In this document: one piece after another, positions 7,727-15,713 of the stretch | Numbering within the stretch: position 1 is the stretch's first letter | How the letters are laid out: every line of letters begins with the position of its first letter | DNA from: Hyphomicrobiales bacterium | Lineage (GTDB): Bacteria > Pseudomonadota > Alphaproteobacteria > Rhizobiales > Rhizobiaceae | Length of the DNA stretch: 35,230 bases | Assembly (NCBI GenBank): GCA_900466475.1 | Contig: UBMI01000024.1 | Span: 1-35,230 of the forward strand | Reading direction: 5' to 3' | Notes under the pieces: model-generated | What the model was told of the DNA's origin: nothing | The model's input: the letters and a program-made list of their open reading frames with translations, nothing else | Databases searched by the model: none | Position numbers and translations under genes: made by a program

Positions 7727-8047
7727 CCTCCTCCCGTTTTATCAAATAAAAACAAATACTTGGTGGAATGACTAGGATCATATTCCCACATTCGTTCCCA
7801 CTTTCGATGCTGGAATAGGACGGAGTTCTTAGGAACTTCATAGAATTTTTATCGCGCGGTACGGCGCCTATCTCTCCCTTGCCACAGACGGAGGATTGTG
7901 ATCAGGCGGCTTGGCCGCGCCTCTTCATCATCCTCGCGATCAAACGCCGCTCTCGGGAGTTGCAAAAATTTTCGCTCCCACCCTCACGATGCCTAGACCC
8001 ATATCTTACATCATTATGAGGATAGCGCGCGTCCAACGGCCGGCGCC
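7727..8047. other. non-coding stretch after tRNA-Arg
   Basis: No supported gene. This segment between the tRNA and the small ORF at 8048 is less GC-rich than its surroundings and probably represents decayed inserted DNA. I looked for a second copy of the tRNA 3' end (an attachment-site repeat) between 7727 and 9430 and saw none. Confidence 0.5.
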
Positions 8048-8230
8048 TTGGAGAGTGTTTTGGAAAATCTACCGGCATCTTTGGCGCGCGAACTGTTTCG
8101 CTTTATTGTAGTGGAGATTTGGGCGTACTGGCGCAGGCAGCGGCGCGAGTGCAAGTATGAGGCTGACATGGCCGCTTTCAGGGCTGGCAAAGGCAATCTG
8201 AAGCGGCCTGTCAGTGACGATGCTCGATAA
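8048..8230 (+). CDS. possible small protein, unknown
   Basis: A 60-residue frame beginning with TTG, translating to a plausible mixed amphipathic protein (ASLARELFRFIVVEIWAYWRRQRR in the middle, then a polar tail). There is no convincing ribosome site and no recognised family. It lies between the tRNA and the phage-gene remnant and is convergent with it, so it may be a leftover of the same insertion. Low confidence that it is expressed. Confidence 0.3.
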   Translation: MESVLENLPASLARELFRFIVVEIWAYWRRQRRECKYEADMAAFRAGKGNLKRPVSDDAR

Positions 8231-8236
8231 CATCGA

Positions 8237-9253
8237 TCAGCGGCGAACTGCCTCCTTCGCTTCCGGCACCAAGAACCCGTCAATCAGCCATCGCCAATAG
8301 GGCAGGCTCGCAAAGGGCGTCAGTCGGCGCACTGTTGCAACGTCACCCTCCGTCATGCCGGGCGCATTGCCCGTCACCGCACCTTTCGCATTGGCAACAG
8401 CTAGGCCGGCAAGGCTCGTGGCATCCGATGCAAGCTCGTAGGTCGGGCCAAGTAACCCGCCGACGACCGAGCGGGTGGCGTAGCGGCTCGCCGGCGCCTT
8501 CTGGCTGGCATTGGGGAAGAGTGCGGATGCGCCGGCATAGAGGCCGGGAACGCCCAATTTCTCCAGGGCATTATTCAGCTCGAAACCCACGGCGAAAATG
8601 CCGGATCGGTCGGGCCCTTCCATTGCCCAGGTGCCGGGATTGTCGGAAAGCTCCCTGCCCGCTTCCAACTGCTTCAGCGCGTAAATGAAAGAGCCGATCG
8701 TCGCCATGCCGACGATGCCGCCGACAAGGCGCGTCTTGTCTTCCTGCAGGCCGCGGATCAACACGCGCTGATTGGAGGCAATGGCAAAGGATTTGAATTG
8801 CAGCAGAGCGCGGCCGACAGGCGTCGATGCAAAGAGCGGCACGTCGCCCAAGCCCTTTGTCACGATGATGGAATCAACGTCCTTGTTGATCGCGGCGCGG
8901 AAGGCTCGGCGCGCAGCGGCCGATATCGCATCGTCGCCCCATGCTTCCGTGTTGGCGACCTTGACGCCATCGAGCGTTTGGCCGTGGGTGGCGAAAAACC
9001 GGCCGAGATCTTCAGCGCGCTGTCCGCCGATGCCGAGATAGCCCATATAAGCCCGCTCCCTTGATGGCAGCGAGGCAAAGCCGCTTTGCGCCGCCTTCTC
9101 GGCATTCGCCAATATACGGTTCTGGATCATCCGCCAGGCAAGCGTTTTCTGAAAATCATCCCAATGCAGGAGCCCGGTCATGCGGGAAAAGCCGACCGTC
9201 ATATTGCCAAGGAAAATCGTTGTCCCGGACGGCTGGTGAACTTCGTGCTTGCT
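8237..9253 (-). pseudogene. 5'-truncated phage virion/DNA-ejection-type protein
   Basis: The open frame encodes about 330 residues that read like the C-terminal end of a long podovirus-type internal virion (DNA-ejection) protein: MTGLLHWDDFQKTLAWRMIQ, then a GRALLQFKSFAIASNQRVL segment, hydrophobic VGGIVGMATIGSFIYALKQ, PDRSGIFAVGFELNNALEKL, and a final FASLPYWRWLIDGF. An internal ATG is at 9202, but the homologous-looking frame continues upstream to about 9250, where an in-frame TAG (9254-9256) stops it; the usual large N-terminal part is absent. This suggests a gene cut by deletion or recombination and not a complete CDS. Family assignment is by pattern recall and is moderate. It indicates a former prophage beside tRNA-Arg. 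Confidence 0.6.
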
Positions 9254-9277
9254 CTATAGCATCGAGCCGTTCTGGCT

Positions 9278-9300
9278 CGTGGCCGAGACTGTCGGCCACG
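9278..9300. repeat. 9-bp perfect hairpin at the edge of the phage remnant
   Basis: CGTGGCCGA-GACTG-TCGGCCACG forms a perfect stem with a 5-nt loop just beyond the point where the phage frame breaks (9253). No T-tract follows on either strand. It may mark a recombination end or be a decayed terminator. Confidence 0.35.
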
Positions 9301-9428
9301 GCTTCCTTTGCAACTGGTCGCCCAGGTTTGGTCAAGACAAGCGGACCAGGGCATTCTCATGAAATAGAGTTTCGTTGCTTGAAGCTGCCGCAAGGGAGGC
9401 CTGCTTTTCCTTGTAAAGGCGCTCCCTG

Positions 9429-10352
9429 CTACGGAACTTCGGCGTAGCGGATGATGCTCTGATTTTGGACGTTGGCGACCAATTCATCAGAGCGAGACAA
9501 AAATCGGCGGAGCAAAGGTGAGGAATTTGAATCGTTGTATCCTAAGGTGAGATCAATTGTCGGAGGCACACCCTCCAGTGCTCTGGCAACGACATTCGGT
9601 GTAAGCATATTTTGCGCATAGATCGGAATAAGCGTTATTCCACCTGTCGACACGACGAGCGACATTGCTGATGGCAGGCCTTCGCCTTCGTACTCTGCCT
9701 TGAGTGTGATCCCGACGTTCGACGCGTAATCCTGGATCACGGATTGCAGTACGGGAGAAATTCTAGCCGAGCTGACGTAAGTTTCGCGGGCAAGGTCCTG
9801 CGGCAGGATCTTTTTGCGCGACGTCAAGCGATGGTCCGCCGGCAGCACGGCGATCAGTGGCTCCTTGGCTAGAAACTTGAAGGACACACCAACACTCTGC
9901 GTCTCGGGGCGAAGGAAAGCGACGTCCAGCTTGCCTCGCATCAGTGCCAGAGCCAGGTCCGGGGAAGACTGGCTGGACAATATGATTTCAACCTCCGGCG
10001 CTTCCTCGCGAATAATGCGCAATGCATGGGGTAGCCACACGACCTCTTGCCCTGCGAGAAAACCGATAGTGAACGACTGCTTTTCCGGCCGCTCTGCCCG
10101 CCGGGCCCCTTCCGCAGCCGCCTCGACTTGCAGTAACGCCAGCCGCGCGTGATCAAGAAACACTTTACCGGCGGCGGTGAGCGTCACGCCGCGCGACTGC
10201 CGTTCCAACAGTTTGACACCGACTTCGGTTTCCAGATCGCGAATTTGCCTGCTGAGTGAGGGCTGGGACGTGTGAAGCCGCCGGTCTGCTGCGGTGAGTA
10301 GGCTTCCCTCCTCCGCAACGGCAACAAAATAGCGCAAATGCCTGAGTTCCAT
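9429..10352 (-). CDS. LysR-type transcriptional regulator
   Basis: A 307-residue LTTR. The N-terminal winged HTH is MELRHLRYFVAVAEEGSLLTAADRRLHTSQPSLSRQIRDLE (residues 1-41), followed by the linker helix and a type 2 periplasmic-binding-like effector domain (about residues 90-300). The frame is open further upstream, but the ATG at 10350-10352 is the canonical family start and has GAGGA upstream. It is divergent from an alpha/beta hydrolase 178 bp away, which is the likely target. The effector is unknown; ring-compound-responsive LTTRs of the BenM/CatR type have a similar N-terminus, but this does not fix the ligand. Confidence 0.9.
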   Translation of the reverse strand: MELRHLRYFVAVAEEGSLLTAADRRLHTSQPSLSRQIRDLETEVGVKLLERQSRGVTLTAAGKVFLDHARLALLQVEAAAEGARRAERPEKQSFTIGFLAGQEVVWLPHALRIIREEAPEVEIILSSQSSPDLALALMRGKLDVAFLRPETQSVGVSFKFLAKEPLIAVLPADHRLTSRKKILPQDLARETYVSSARISPVLQSVIQDYASNVGITLKAEYEGEGLPSAMSLVVSTGGITLIPIYAQNMLTPNVVARALEGVPPTIDLTLGYNDSNSSPLLRRFLSRSDELVANVQNQSIIRYAEVP

Positions 10353-10362
10353 CGGGTCCTCG

Positions 10363-10381
10363 CTATACCTTTGAGGCATAG
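10363..10381. promoter_or_regulatory. candidate LysR-type operator
   Basis: An imperfect dyad CTATACC-TTTGA-GGCATAG (6 of 7 positions pair) contains a T-N11-A core, the general LTTR recognition pattern. It lies 11 bp upstream of the lysR start, fitting autoregulation and control of the divergent hydrolase. Binding is inferred only. Confidence 0.35.
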
Positions 10382-10530
10382 CTCGAACGTACAAGGTATT
10401 TGTCTTCGATAAAGAGGGAATTTAACTAACGTCGCAATTTTCGGATATGATCGAACACGCCTCACCGGAGGTATTTCGCAATCAACTGTATCCCAAAACG
10501 AATGTTCAACAGGGCAGATGGAGCGACACG

Positions 10531-11349
10531 ATGCCTACAATCACGACCACGGACGGCGTAAACATCTTCTACAAGGACTGGGGCTCGGGCCAGCCGATCG
10601 TTTTCAGCCACGGCTGGCCGCTGTCGGCGGACGACTGGGACGCCCAGATGACCTTCTTTCTTGGCCACGGCTACCGGGTGATCGCCCACGACCGGCGCGG
10701 TCACGGCCGGTCCGACCAGCCCGGCACCGGCAACGACATGGACCACTGGGTTGCCGACCTCGCGGCGCTGACCGAGCACCTCAACCTGCGCGACGCGATC
10801 CACATCGGCCACTCCACAGGCGGCGGTGAGGTCGCTCGCTATGTCGCCCGCCACCAGGAGCGCGTCGCGAAGGCGGTACTGGTCGCTTCCCTGACGCCGA
10901 ACATGTACCGGAGCGAGGAAAACCCGTCTGGTCAGCCGCCGGAGTGGTTCGAAGCGATCCGCGCGGGCGTGCTGGGCAACCGGTCGGAATTCTACCGTTT
11001 CGTCCCTGAGAACCCGTTCTACGGGTACAACCTCGATGGCGCCAAGCCTTCGGAGGCGATCATTGCGAACTGGTGGCGCCAGGGCATGGGCGGTGGTGCT
11101 CTCGCTCACCACGCGACTGTCGCCTCCTGGCTGGAAGATTATACCGAAGACCTCAAGAAGATCACCGTGCCGGTGCTGGTGATGCATGGCGAGGCCGATC
11201 AGGTCGTCCCCTTCGCAAGCTCCGTGCCGCGTGCGGTCAACCTGCTCAAGAACGGGTCGCTGAAGACCTATCCGGGCTACCCCCATGGCATGCTGACCAC
11301 ACATGCGGATGTCCTCAACCCCGACCTGCTCTCGTTCATCAGGTCTTGA
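10531..11349 (+). CDS. alpha/beta hydrolase, non-haem haloperoxidase-like
   Basis: A 272-residue alpha/beta-hydrolase of the cofactor-free haloperoxidase/esterase group. The nucleophile elbow is GHSTGGG with S95, the acid residue is in HGEADQVVP (D223), and the catalytic histidine is in GYPHGM (H252). The oxyanion-hole region is FSHGWPLSADDW near residue 30. Such enzymes are serine esterases that can also generate peracids and halogenate in vitro. The ATG at 10531 is preceded by GGAG at 10520-10523; the longer open frame upstream lacks an RBS and family similarity. It is divergent from the LysR gene. No signal peptide is seen, so it is probably cytoplasmic. The natural substrate is unknown. 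Confidence 0.88.
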   Translation: MPTITTTDGVNIFYKDWGSGQPIVFSHGWPLSADDWDAQMTFFLGHGYRVIAHDRRGHGRSDQPGTGNDMDHWVADLAALTEHLNLRDAIHIGHSTGGGEVARYVARHQERVAKAVLVASLTPNMYRSEENPSGQPPEWFEAIRAGVLGNRSEFYRFVPENPFYGYNLDGAKPSEAIIANWWRQGMGGGALAHHATVASWLEDYTEDLKKITVPVLVMHGEADQVVPFASSVPRAVNLLKNGSLKTYPGYPHGMLTTHADVLNPDLLSFIRS

Positions 11350-11460
11350 CGACATTTGACATGCGCATCGCCGATGCAATGCGCCGGCGCAGTCCTGCTG
11401 TCTCGCACAGGAAATCGGTCTCCTACCCGCCGATTCCGAACGATAGGCGGAAACGGCAGA

Positions 11461-12654
11461 TTACTCGGGATAGGCCTCAGCGCCCTCCAGCGCCGCCTTG
11501 TGGAAGAGGATGAAGACCAGGGGGTTGCCGGGCTCGGACATTGCGTCGCTGCGCTGGCCCGTTATCTCCCCGGCCACGCCGCTTGTATATTCCGCGACCA
11601 CCTCGCCGAAGCTGTTGCGCTGGATGGCCACCTTCTGTCCGGGTTCGACCTTGTCGTTGAGCTTGACCAGATGCTCGACGATCCCGCCCTGGGTTGCCAG
11701 GATCGGGAAGGCGCTGTTGCCGACGAAGACATTCACGTCCTTGCCTGTCCGGCCCATCGGCCCGGCAACGATGCCGTAATGCTTGAGGACGTTCATCGTG
11801 CCTTCCACGAAGAGCGCGATCATCTCGAGGTCCAGAACGCGGGCAGCACCGATCTCCGGCGTAAACGAGGGGATACCCACGTCCATGAAGGCGTTGTGCA
11901 GGACACCGGGATAGACATGGTTGTCGAAGATCTGGCCGACGGGATAGAGCTCCAACATGGCCTTGACCTCGGGCACATCCATGCCGCCGATATTGAATGC
12001 GGTGACTTCGAACCCTGTCGTTCCGGTGTGAAAGTCGATCGCGAAGTCGGCGTTCGGCCGCAGCAGCCGGTTGAACAGCAGCCCGGCATGCCGGCTGGGC
12101 GCGGTGAGACCGTTCTCGTTCCCCGGCCATTCCCGGTTCATGTCGACCAGATCGACGCCCCTGCCCTGATTGGGCCACCTGCGCTGCATGCTTTCAAGGG
12201 CCGGGCGCGCCACGTCGGTGACCGCCATGACCGTGCCCGACATCTGTGCCGGATCGAGCTGGTTCATCACGGTTTGGACCGTGTGAATGTTGCTCATTTC
12301 GTCGCCGTGCACACCGCTGGTCAGGATGCCGCGCTTGCCCGGCCTTGCCCCCTTGGCGACGGTCACGGACACATACCAGTACTGCCCCGTGGGCATCTGC
12401 GCACCCCGAAAATACAGGAGATGCTTCTGCCCCGGCTCCAGATCGTCGACGTCGAGCGCGCTGACGACCTTTTTCCCCTGGATGACATCTCCGGTATAGA
12501 CCGTTCCCGAGGCGGGATTGGCAGCGGGTTTCGCTGCCTCCTCTGCGTCAGCGGCATCCGCGCTGACGGCGAGAGCAGCCGACGCGCCGACCGTTGCCAG
12601 TGATGCAATCATGAAATCACGGCGATCGAAGCCGTTCTTCGATTTGTCCGACAT
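11461..12654 (-). CDS. Tat-exported succinylglutamate desuccinylase/aspartoacylase-like zinc hydrolase
   Basis: A 397-residue protein of the AstE/AspA (M14-related) superfamily. The N-terminus has a twin-arginine signal (RRDFM at 11-15, then a hydrophobic stretch ending in ADA), which predicts folded export to the periplasm. Zinc ligands are visible as GVHGDE (H116, E119) and DFHTGT (H209), plus the family segment DMNREWPG (171-178) that binds substrate carboxylate. A C-terminal beta-rich domain (about residues 315-390) is typical of this branch. Cytoplasmic AstE/AspA enzymes act on N-acyl amino acids; a periplasmic one may deacylate or trim amidated compounds, but the substrate is not evident. 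It is convergent with the hydrolase 111 bp away. Confidence 0.82.
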   Translation of the reverse strand: MSDKSKNGFDRRDFMIASLATVGASAALAVSADAADAEEAAKPAANPASGTVYTGDVIQGKKVVSALDVDDLEPGQKHLLYFRGAQMPTGQYWYVSVTVAKGARPGKRGILTSGVHGDEMSNIHTVQTVMNQLDPAQMSGTVMAVTDVARPALESMQRRWPNQGRGVDLVDMNREWPGNENGLTAPSRHAGLLFNRLLRPNADFAIDFHTGTTGFEVTAFNIGGMDVPEVKAMLELYPVGQIFDNHVYPGVLHNAFMDVGIPSFTPEIGAARVLDLEMIALFVEGTMNVLKHYGIVAGPMGRTGKDVNVFVGNSAFPILATQGGIVEHLVKLNDKVEPGQKVAIQRNSFGEVVAEYTSGVAGEITGQRSDAMSEPGNPLVFILFHKAALEGAEAYPE

Positions 12655-12731
12655 GATGGAAGCCCCTCTGTGATTTGAAAAATTCAGTTAGAACAATGGC
12701 ATGTGCATCGGCCGAAAAGTTCCGTACGTCT

Positions 12732-12983
12732 TCAACTCAGGGTATGCTGCTGAAAATTAGGGCACGCTGCCGAGTTCACAAGCCCAAGCGGATCGGACGG
12801 CGAGCGGGCAGGCAGCATCGTCCGGTCGCTGAATTCATCCAGCGCGAGCATTCCTCGCGCGTCGGGATGGTGCTCCAGCATCACGGTCCAATTGAGCGTG
12901 AGGCCAGGAAGGGGATTGCCCTTGTCATTCGTCTTGAGCATGGCGAGCCAGTCGCGCGGCGTGAATGCAGTCATATGTGGCAT
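12732..12983 (-). pseudogene. fragment resembling VapE-type phage/plasmid primase-helicase protein
   Basis: The 83-residue reading (start at 12981-12983) contains RDWLAMLKTNDKGNPLPG, then VMLEHHPDARGMLALDEFS, a pattern resembling the segment before the ATPase domain of virulence-associated E (VapE) proteins, where a W...L..NDKG...N....L...P...G.L..DEF arrangement is common. After DRTMLPARSPSD the similarity ends and the frame stops, so the ATPase domain is missing. No good ribosome site precedes the ATG. The longer frame upstream (to 13328) does not look like this family. I interpret it as a remnant of a phage or plasmid-like element. It might instead be a short expressed protein. Confidence 0.5.
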
Positions 12984-13460
12984 GAGGTTTCCGTGGCGAA
13001 TGTGGGCGTCCTCGTCTCCCCGGCGGGGAGAAGGCGAAGCCGCATCCGCCGCAAGCCCGTCCTGCTCTGAACCCTCGGACGGCGGATGATCCTCTTTGCC
13101 ATTGACCGTTTCCCTGTCTGGAGTGTTTCCGACCTCGCCAGACCTATTTGGAAACACTCGGGAAATAGAAATGAGACCGGGAAAGAAGGGATCGCGGTGG
13201 CGCGCAATGATCGATATCAGGCCGCTCGTCCGCCGACATTTCGGCCCCATTGCCCTTTGCCCACCGCGCAGGAGTGGAGCTTCAACACCGTCTGACACCC
13301 GGAAATCAGATCGCCGGCTACGGGACAAGCCGGCGGTCTGACCTCAAGTGGTCGCCATGTGTTTTTTCCCTGTGCCGTTTCCGCGGGCATCAGGTGCTTT
13401 CGGCGCGGGGTGTCGCCGTCTTGGCTTATTGACCACTCAAATTGGGGTTCATTGCCGAAG
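12984..13460. other. non-coding stretch with short palindromes
   Basis: No supported gene. It contains the palindrome TCTCCCC-GGC-GGGGAGA (13015-13031), similar in character to the core of the repeats near 1.6 kb, and a perfect 8-bp hairpin CGCCGGCT-ACGGGACA-AGCCGGCG (13312-13335). The second lies about 125 bp after the stop of the minus-strand HdeA-like gene and could be a decayed terminator. Confidence 0.5.
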
Positions 13461-13754
13461 TTACGTCTTTGCCAAGGCCTCCAGCGCATCCGCCACGGTG
13501 CTGGCTGGATTGCTCTTGCAATAGGCGGCGACCTTTTCCGCGTTCGCGTGCGCCTTGTCACTGTCGACTGTCGGATTGCCCGCCTTGCCGTGAACGTAGC
13601 CGTTCACCCACATGGCAACGGCAATCGATTTTGCAGGCGCCATTGCGCCGACCTCTTTACAAGTGAGTTTCGACGCATCCGCTTCGGCGGCCAGTGCTTG
13701 GCAAGCCAAGCCGATACCTGCAAATGCGATTGCAATTGAAAGATGGTGTTTCAT
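13461..13754 (-). CDS. HdeA/HdeB-family-like periplasmic protein
   Basis: A 97-residue protein with a signal peptide (MKHHLSIAIAFAGIGLACQA, cleavage after ALA) and a small mature domain containing LTCKEV near its start and AAYCKSNP later. These two cysteines are placed like the disulphide pair of HdeA-family acid-stress chaperones, and NGYVHGK and HANAEKVAAYC resemble the alphaproteobacterial members. HdeA-type proteins bind unfolded proteins in the periplasm at low pH. The RBS is strong (GGGAGAGGA before the ATG). It stands alone between non-coding stretches. Chaperone function is inferred from the fold family. Confidence 0.75.
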   Translation of the reverse strand: MKHHLSIAIAFAGIGLACQALAAEADASKLTCKEVGAMAPAKSIAVAMWVNGYVHGKAGNPTVDSDKAHANAEKVAAYCKSNPASTVADALEALAKT

Positions 13755-14348
13755 CGTCCTCTCCCAAAAAAGCGCTCCTGAATCGGAGCAACTGGTTGCG
13801 CTTTGCTAAGTATTTTCCGAAAAACCATCGATGCCAGCCAATCAAGATAGACGATACCAGAGCACGATGAGTTTTACGGCAGCAAACCATAACATATTAT
13901 TTGAGCTAATGCTTATATATTCATCGAAGCAATGCATTATTTTCCGAATTAGATTACGAATCAGCAGCAATACATAAATTTATACACAGTTATACACCGC
14001 TCGATTTCGATGAAACGCTGATAGCATCGAATCAAGGTGTGCAATGTTTGCAAATCTATAGGCGCCGTTGCCGGCCTGCTTACCCAGCCAGGCCGCGGCG
14101 ACTCCCCATTCATCTCTGTCTGTCGCCACTCCAGATTAAGCATCGTGACGTCGAACCGCCCAAACCTTGGCTATCCGCCATCTGGACGAATCCCAGATCT
14201 TCCGAATGGCGAATGTCGCGGCCTGGTCGAGGGTCGCTCCGGGCCGAAGGCGATCGGCGGTCGGGAAAGTAGGGCACACGGTCGCAACGCGGCACGGCTG
14301 CCCCTCAAGCGCGAGCGTGAACGACTTCGAGCCCGAAGCGGCTATAAA
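13755..14348. other. long non-coding stretch with AT-rich core and DnaA-box-like repeats
   Basis: No supported gene in 594 bp. Positions about 13880-14000 are clearly AT-rich compared with the rest of the window, which suggests foreign origin or a regulatory/unwinding region. Within it TTATACACA (13980-13988) and TTATACACC (13990-13998) repeat in tandem with a 10-bp period; the first fits the bacterial DnaA-box consensus TTWTNCACA. The part from 14040 to 14348 is GC-rich without a convincing frame. Confidence 0.5.
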
Positions 14349-14606
14349 TCAGTATTTGAGATCACGAGCTGTCTGGCGGCCGCCTTGCTTGGTCTGTCGC
14401 TTGTCCTGTCGGCACCCGGCATTGCTCTTTTCGTTCGACGCGCGACACGCCTGTTTCGTGTCACGTGCGCCTTGCCGCGTATCCTGTCTGACGTCACGCC
14501 CGGCGCGCCGTTGCTGGGCCTGTTCTGTGCCCCACGACAAATCCGGCAGAGTTGCAAGAAACATCGTGGCCAACAGAGCGGTAAACAAAAGTTTCAATCT
14601 GACCAT
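14349..14606 (-). CDS. small secreted arginine/glutamine-rich protein, unknown
   Basis: An 85-residue protein with a clear signal peptide (MVRLKLLFTALLATMFLATLPDLSWG) and a very polar, basic mature part rich in R, Q, D and T (AQQRRAGRDVRQDTRQGARDTKQACRAS...), containing two cysteines 13 residues apart. A repeated R-[QD]-[TD]-[RK]-Q-like pattern suggests a helical rod or coiled segment. The ribosome site AGAGGAG precedes the ATG. I recognise the type as a small periplasmic protein seen in rhizobia but know no function. Confidence 0.7.
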   Translation of the reverse strand: MVRLKLLFTALLATMFLATLPDLSWGTEQAQQRRAGRDVRQDTRQGARDTKQACRASNEKSNAGCRQDKRQTKQGGRQTARDLKY

Positions 14607-15223
14607 TGCCTGACTCCTCTGAGCAGCCTCCGAATCCCTTCGGAAGGCTTCGGTTTCAGATGGGGCGCAAGCAAGACATGATCATAGACGCGAGCATCCT
14701 TGCTGTGCGGACTCCCGTAGAAGATCTTGATTGAACAAATCGCCTCCCATTCCCGATCCACGAAGATCGGGACGAAGAATTATGCATCAGGCGACGGGAT
14801 ACTGGAGGTATATTACTGTATTATACCCTCCTGCGGGCGACCCGGCCGGAAGGAGTCCAGCTGTGCTTGCGCCCATCCATCCTCAAGCACATCGACGCAG
14901 CCCGGGCCGCGACAGGGAAAGCGGTCCGCCCGCCACGGACGCCCGAGAAGGCACGATCAGAAACGATTGTCAGGCGGTAAACGCCGTCGTCAACGGTTTC
15001 AATGCCGCCACCGGGCGGGCCTCGGCTTGGAAATGAATTCGTTCCGCGCCCTCCGCAGAGGCCCATCGGGCCGAGAGTGAAGCGGCTTATTGCAAGCCTC
15101 CGATATCGTTGAGGCAATTGCGTCGAATAGGTACTCGCCACAGTTGCTTGTGGCGGTGGTTTAGGGAATATTCGTGCTCTGGCCCTGAAGGGCTGCGCGG
15201 TGACTGACAAGGGGGACAATGTC
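14607..15223. other. non-coding stretch
   Basis: No supported gene in 617 bp. Several overlapping frames exist on both strands (about 14.73-15.08 kb on plus, 14.82-15.31 kb on minus), but none has a ribosome site with a coherent protein, and they look like GC-driven open frames. A hairpin CGCCACA-GTTGCT-TGTGGCG lies at 15136-15155, in the possible leader of the lipoprotein gene at 15224. Confidence 0.5.
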
Positions 15224-15370
15224 ATGTCTGCAAGATACCTTTTAGCCGCGGTAGCGATCGCGCTTCTGACCCTTTCAGGGTGCGCGACCACCGGCACCGG
15301 CGGCGACAACACGACCTACGCAACGCCACTGGGTATTGGTCCCGTTCGCGGCAATTACGGTGGCTATTAG
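15224..15370 (+). CDS. very small lipoprotein
   Basis: A 48-residue protein with an N-terminal lipoprotein signal MSARYLLAAVAIALLTLSGC (lipobox LSGC, lipidated C20) and a short mature part rich in Gly, Thr and Tyr (ATTGTGGDNTTYATPLGIGP...). GGGGGA at 15211-15216 is a good ribosome site. Small lipoproteins of this sort are often missed by gene callers. The mature peptide of about 29 residues would be anchored in the inner or outer membrane. Function unknown. Confidence 0.7.
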   Translation: MSARYLLAAVAIALLTLSGCATTGTGGDNTTYATPLGIGPVRGNYGGY

Positions 15371-15456
15371 TCGCTGCTGAATACCATTGAGAGCCGATCC
15401 ACCGCTGGGTTCGGGAAACCGGCCTGTCGATCACGGTTTTCGAACCCTGCCTGGTC

Positions 15457-15530
15457 AGAGCAATTCCAGCAAAAATGCATAGCGGTTTTGCGTCCGGAAT
15501 TGCGTAAAAACAAAGAGATAGAGTGATTCC
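15457..15530. repeat. RIME-like rhizobial intergenic repeat (partial)
   Basis: AGAGCAATTCC ... TCCGGAATTGCGT followed by AAAACAAAGAGATAGAG is the left half of a repeat found four times in this window (also near 21.7, 29.8 and 33.1 kb). The GCAATTCC/GGAATTGC arms form a stem. The right-hand half is missing or diverged here. The 343-bp gap 15371-15713 holds only this element. Confidence 0.7.
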
Positions 15531-15713
15531 ATACCCACTTCCGGCTGCCTGAGGCTTCGCTTGAGCGGCAGGCCCGACAAATGTCTCGGCATCGGGGCCG
15601 TAGTTATCCCGCAGGAAATGATGGATATATGCGGTGAGCGGGAAACATTCGTAAAGCTCTGTCGCCGCGCCAAGGCGAGGAGCCGTTCAGAAGCGGAGCC
15701 TGGGATTGCTTTC

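Noticed and set aside
7602..7841. Minus-strand frame across the tRNA
   Set aside because: It is read from the antisense of tRNA-Arg, a known artefact source (the HPTGFEPVTF-type peptide).
7727..9430. Intact prophage or integrative element with attachment repeat
   Set aside because: No integrase and no repeat of the tRNA 3' end could be seen; only a truncated virion-type gene remains.
11356..12603. Plus-strand frame opposite the zinc hydrolase
   Set aside because: It is a shadow of the minus-strand gene, which has a Tat signal and metal motifs.
12984..13328. N-terminal part of the frame containing the VapE-like fragment
   Set aside because: This part includes a repeat-like palindrome and Arg/Pro-rich composition with no resemblance to the fragment family; it is probably non-coding.
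14037..14681. Plus-strand frames overlapping the small secreted protein
   Set aside because: The opposite strand has a signal peptide and a good ribosome site; the plus-strand frames have neither.
14727..15312. Several overlapping frames on both strands
   Set aside because: None has a ribosome site plus coherent protein features; treated as non-coding.
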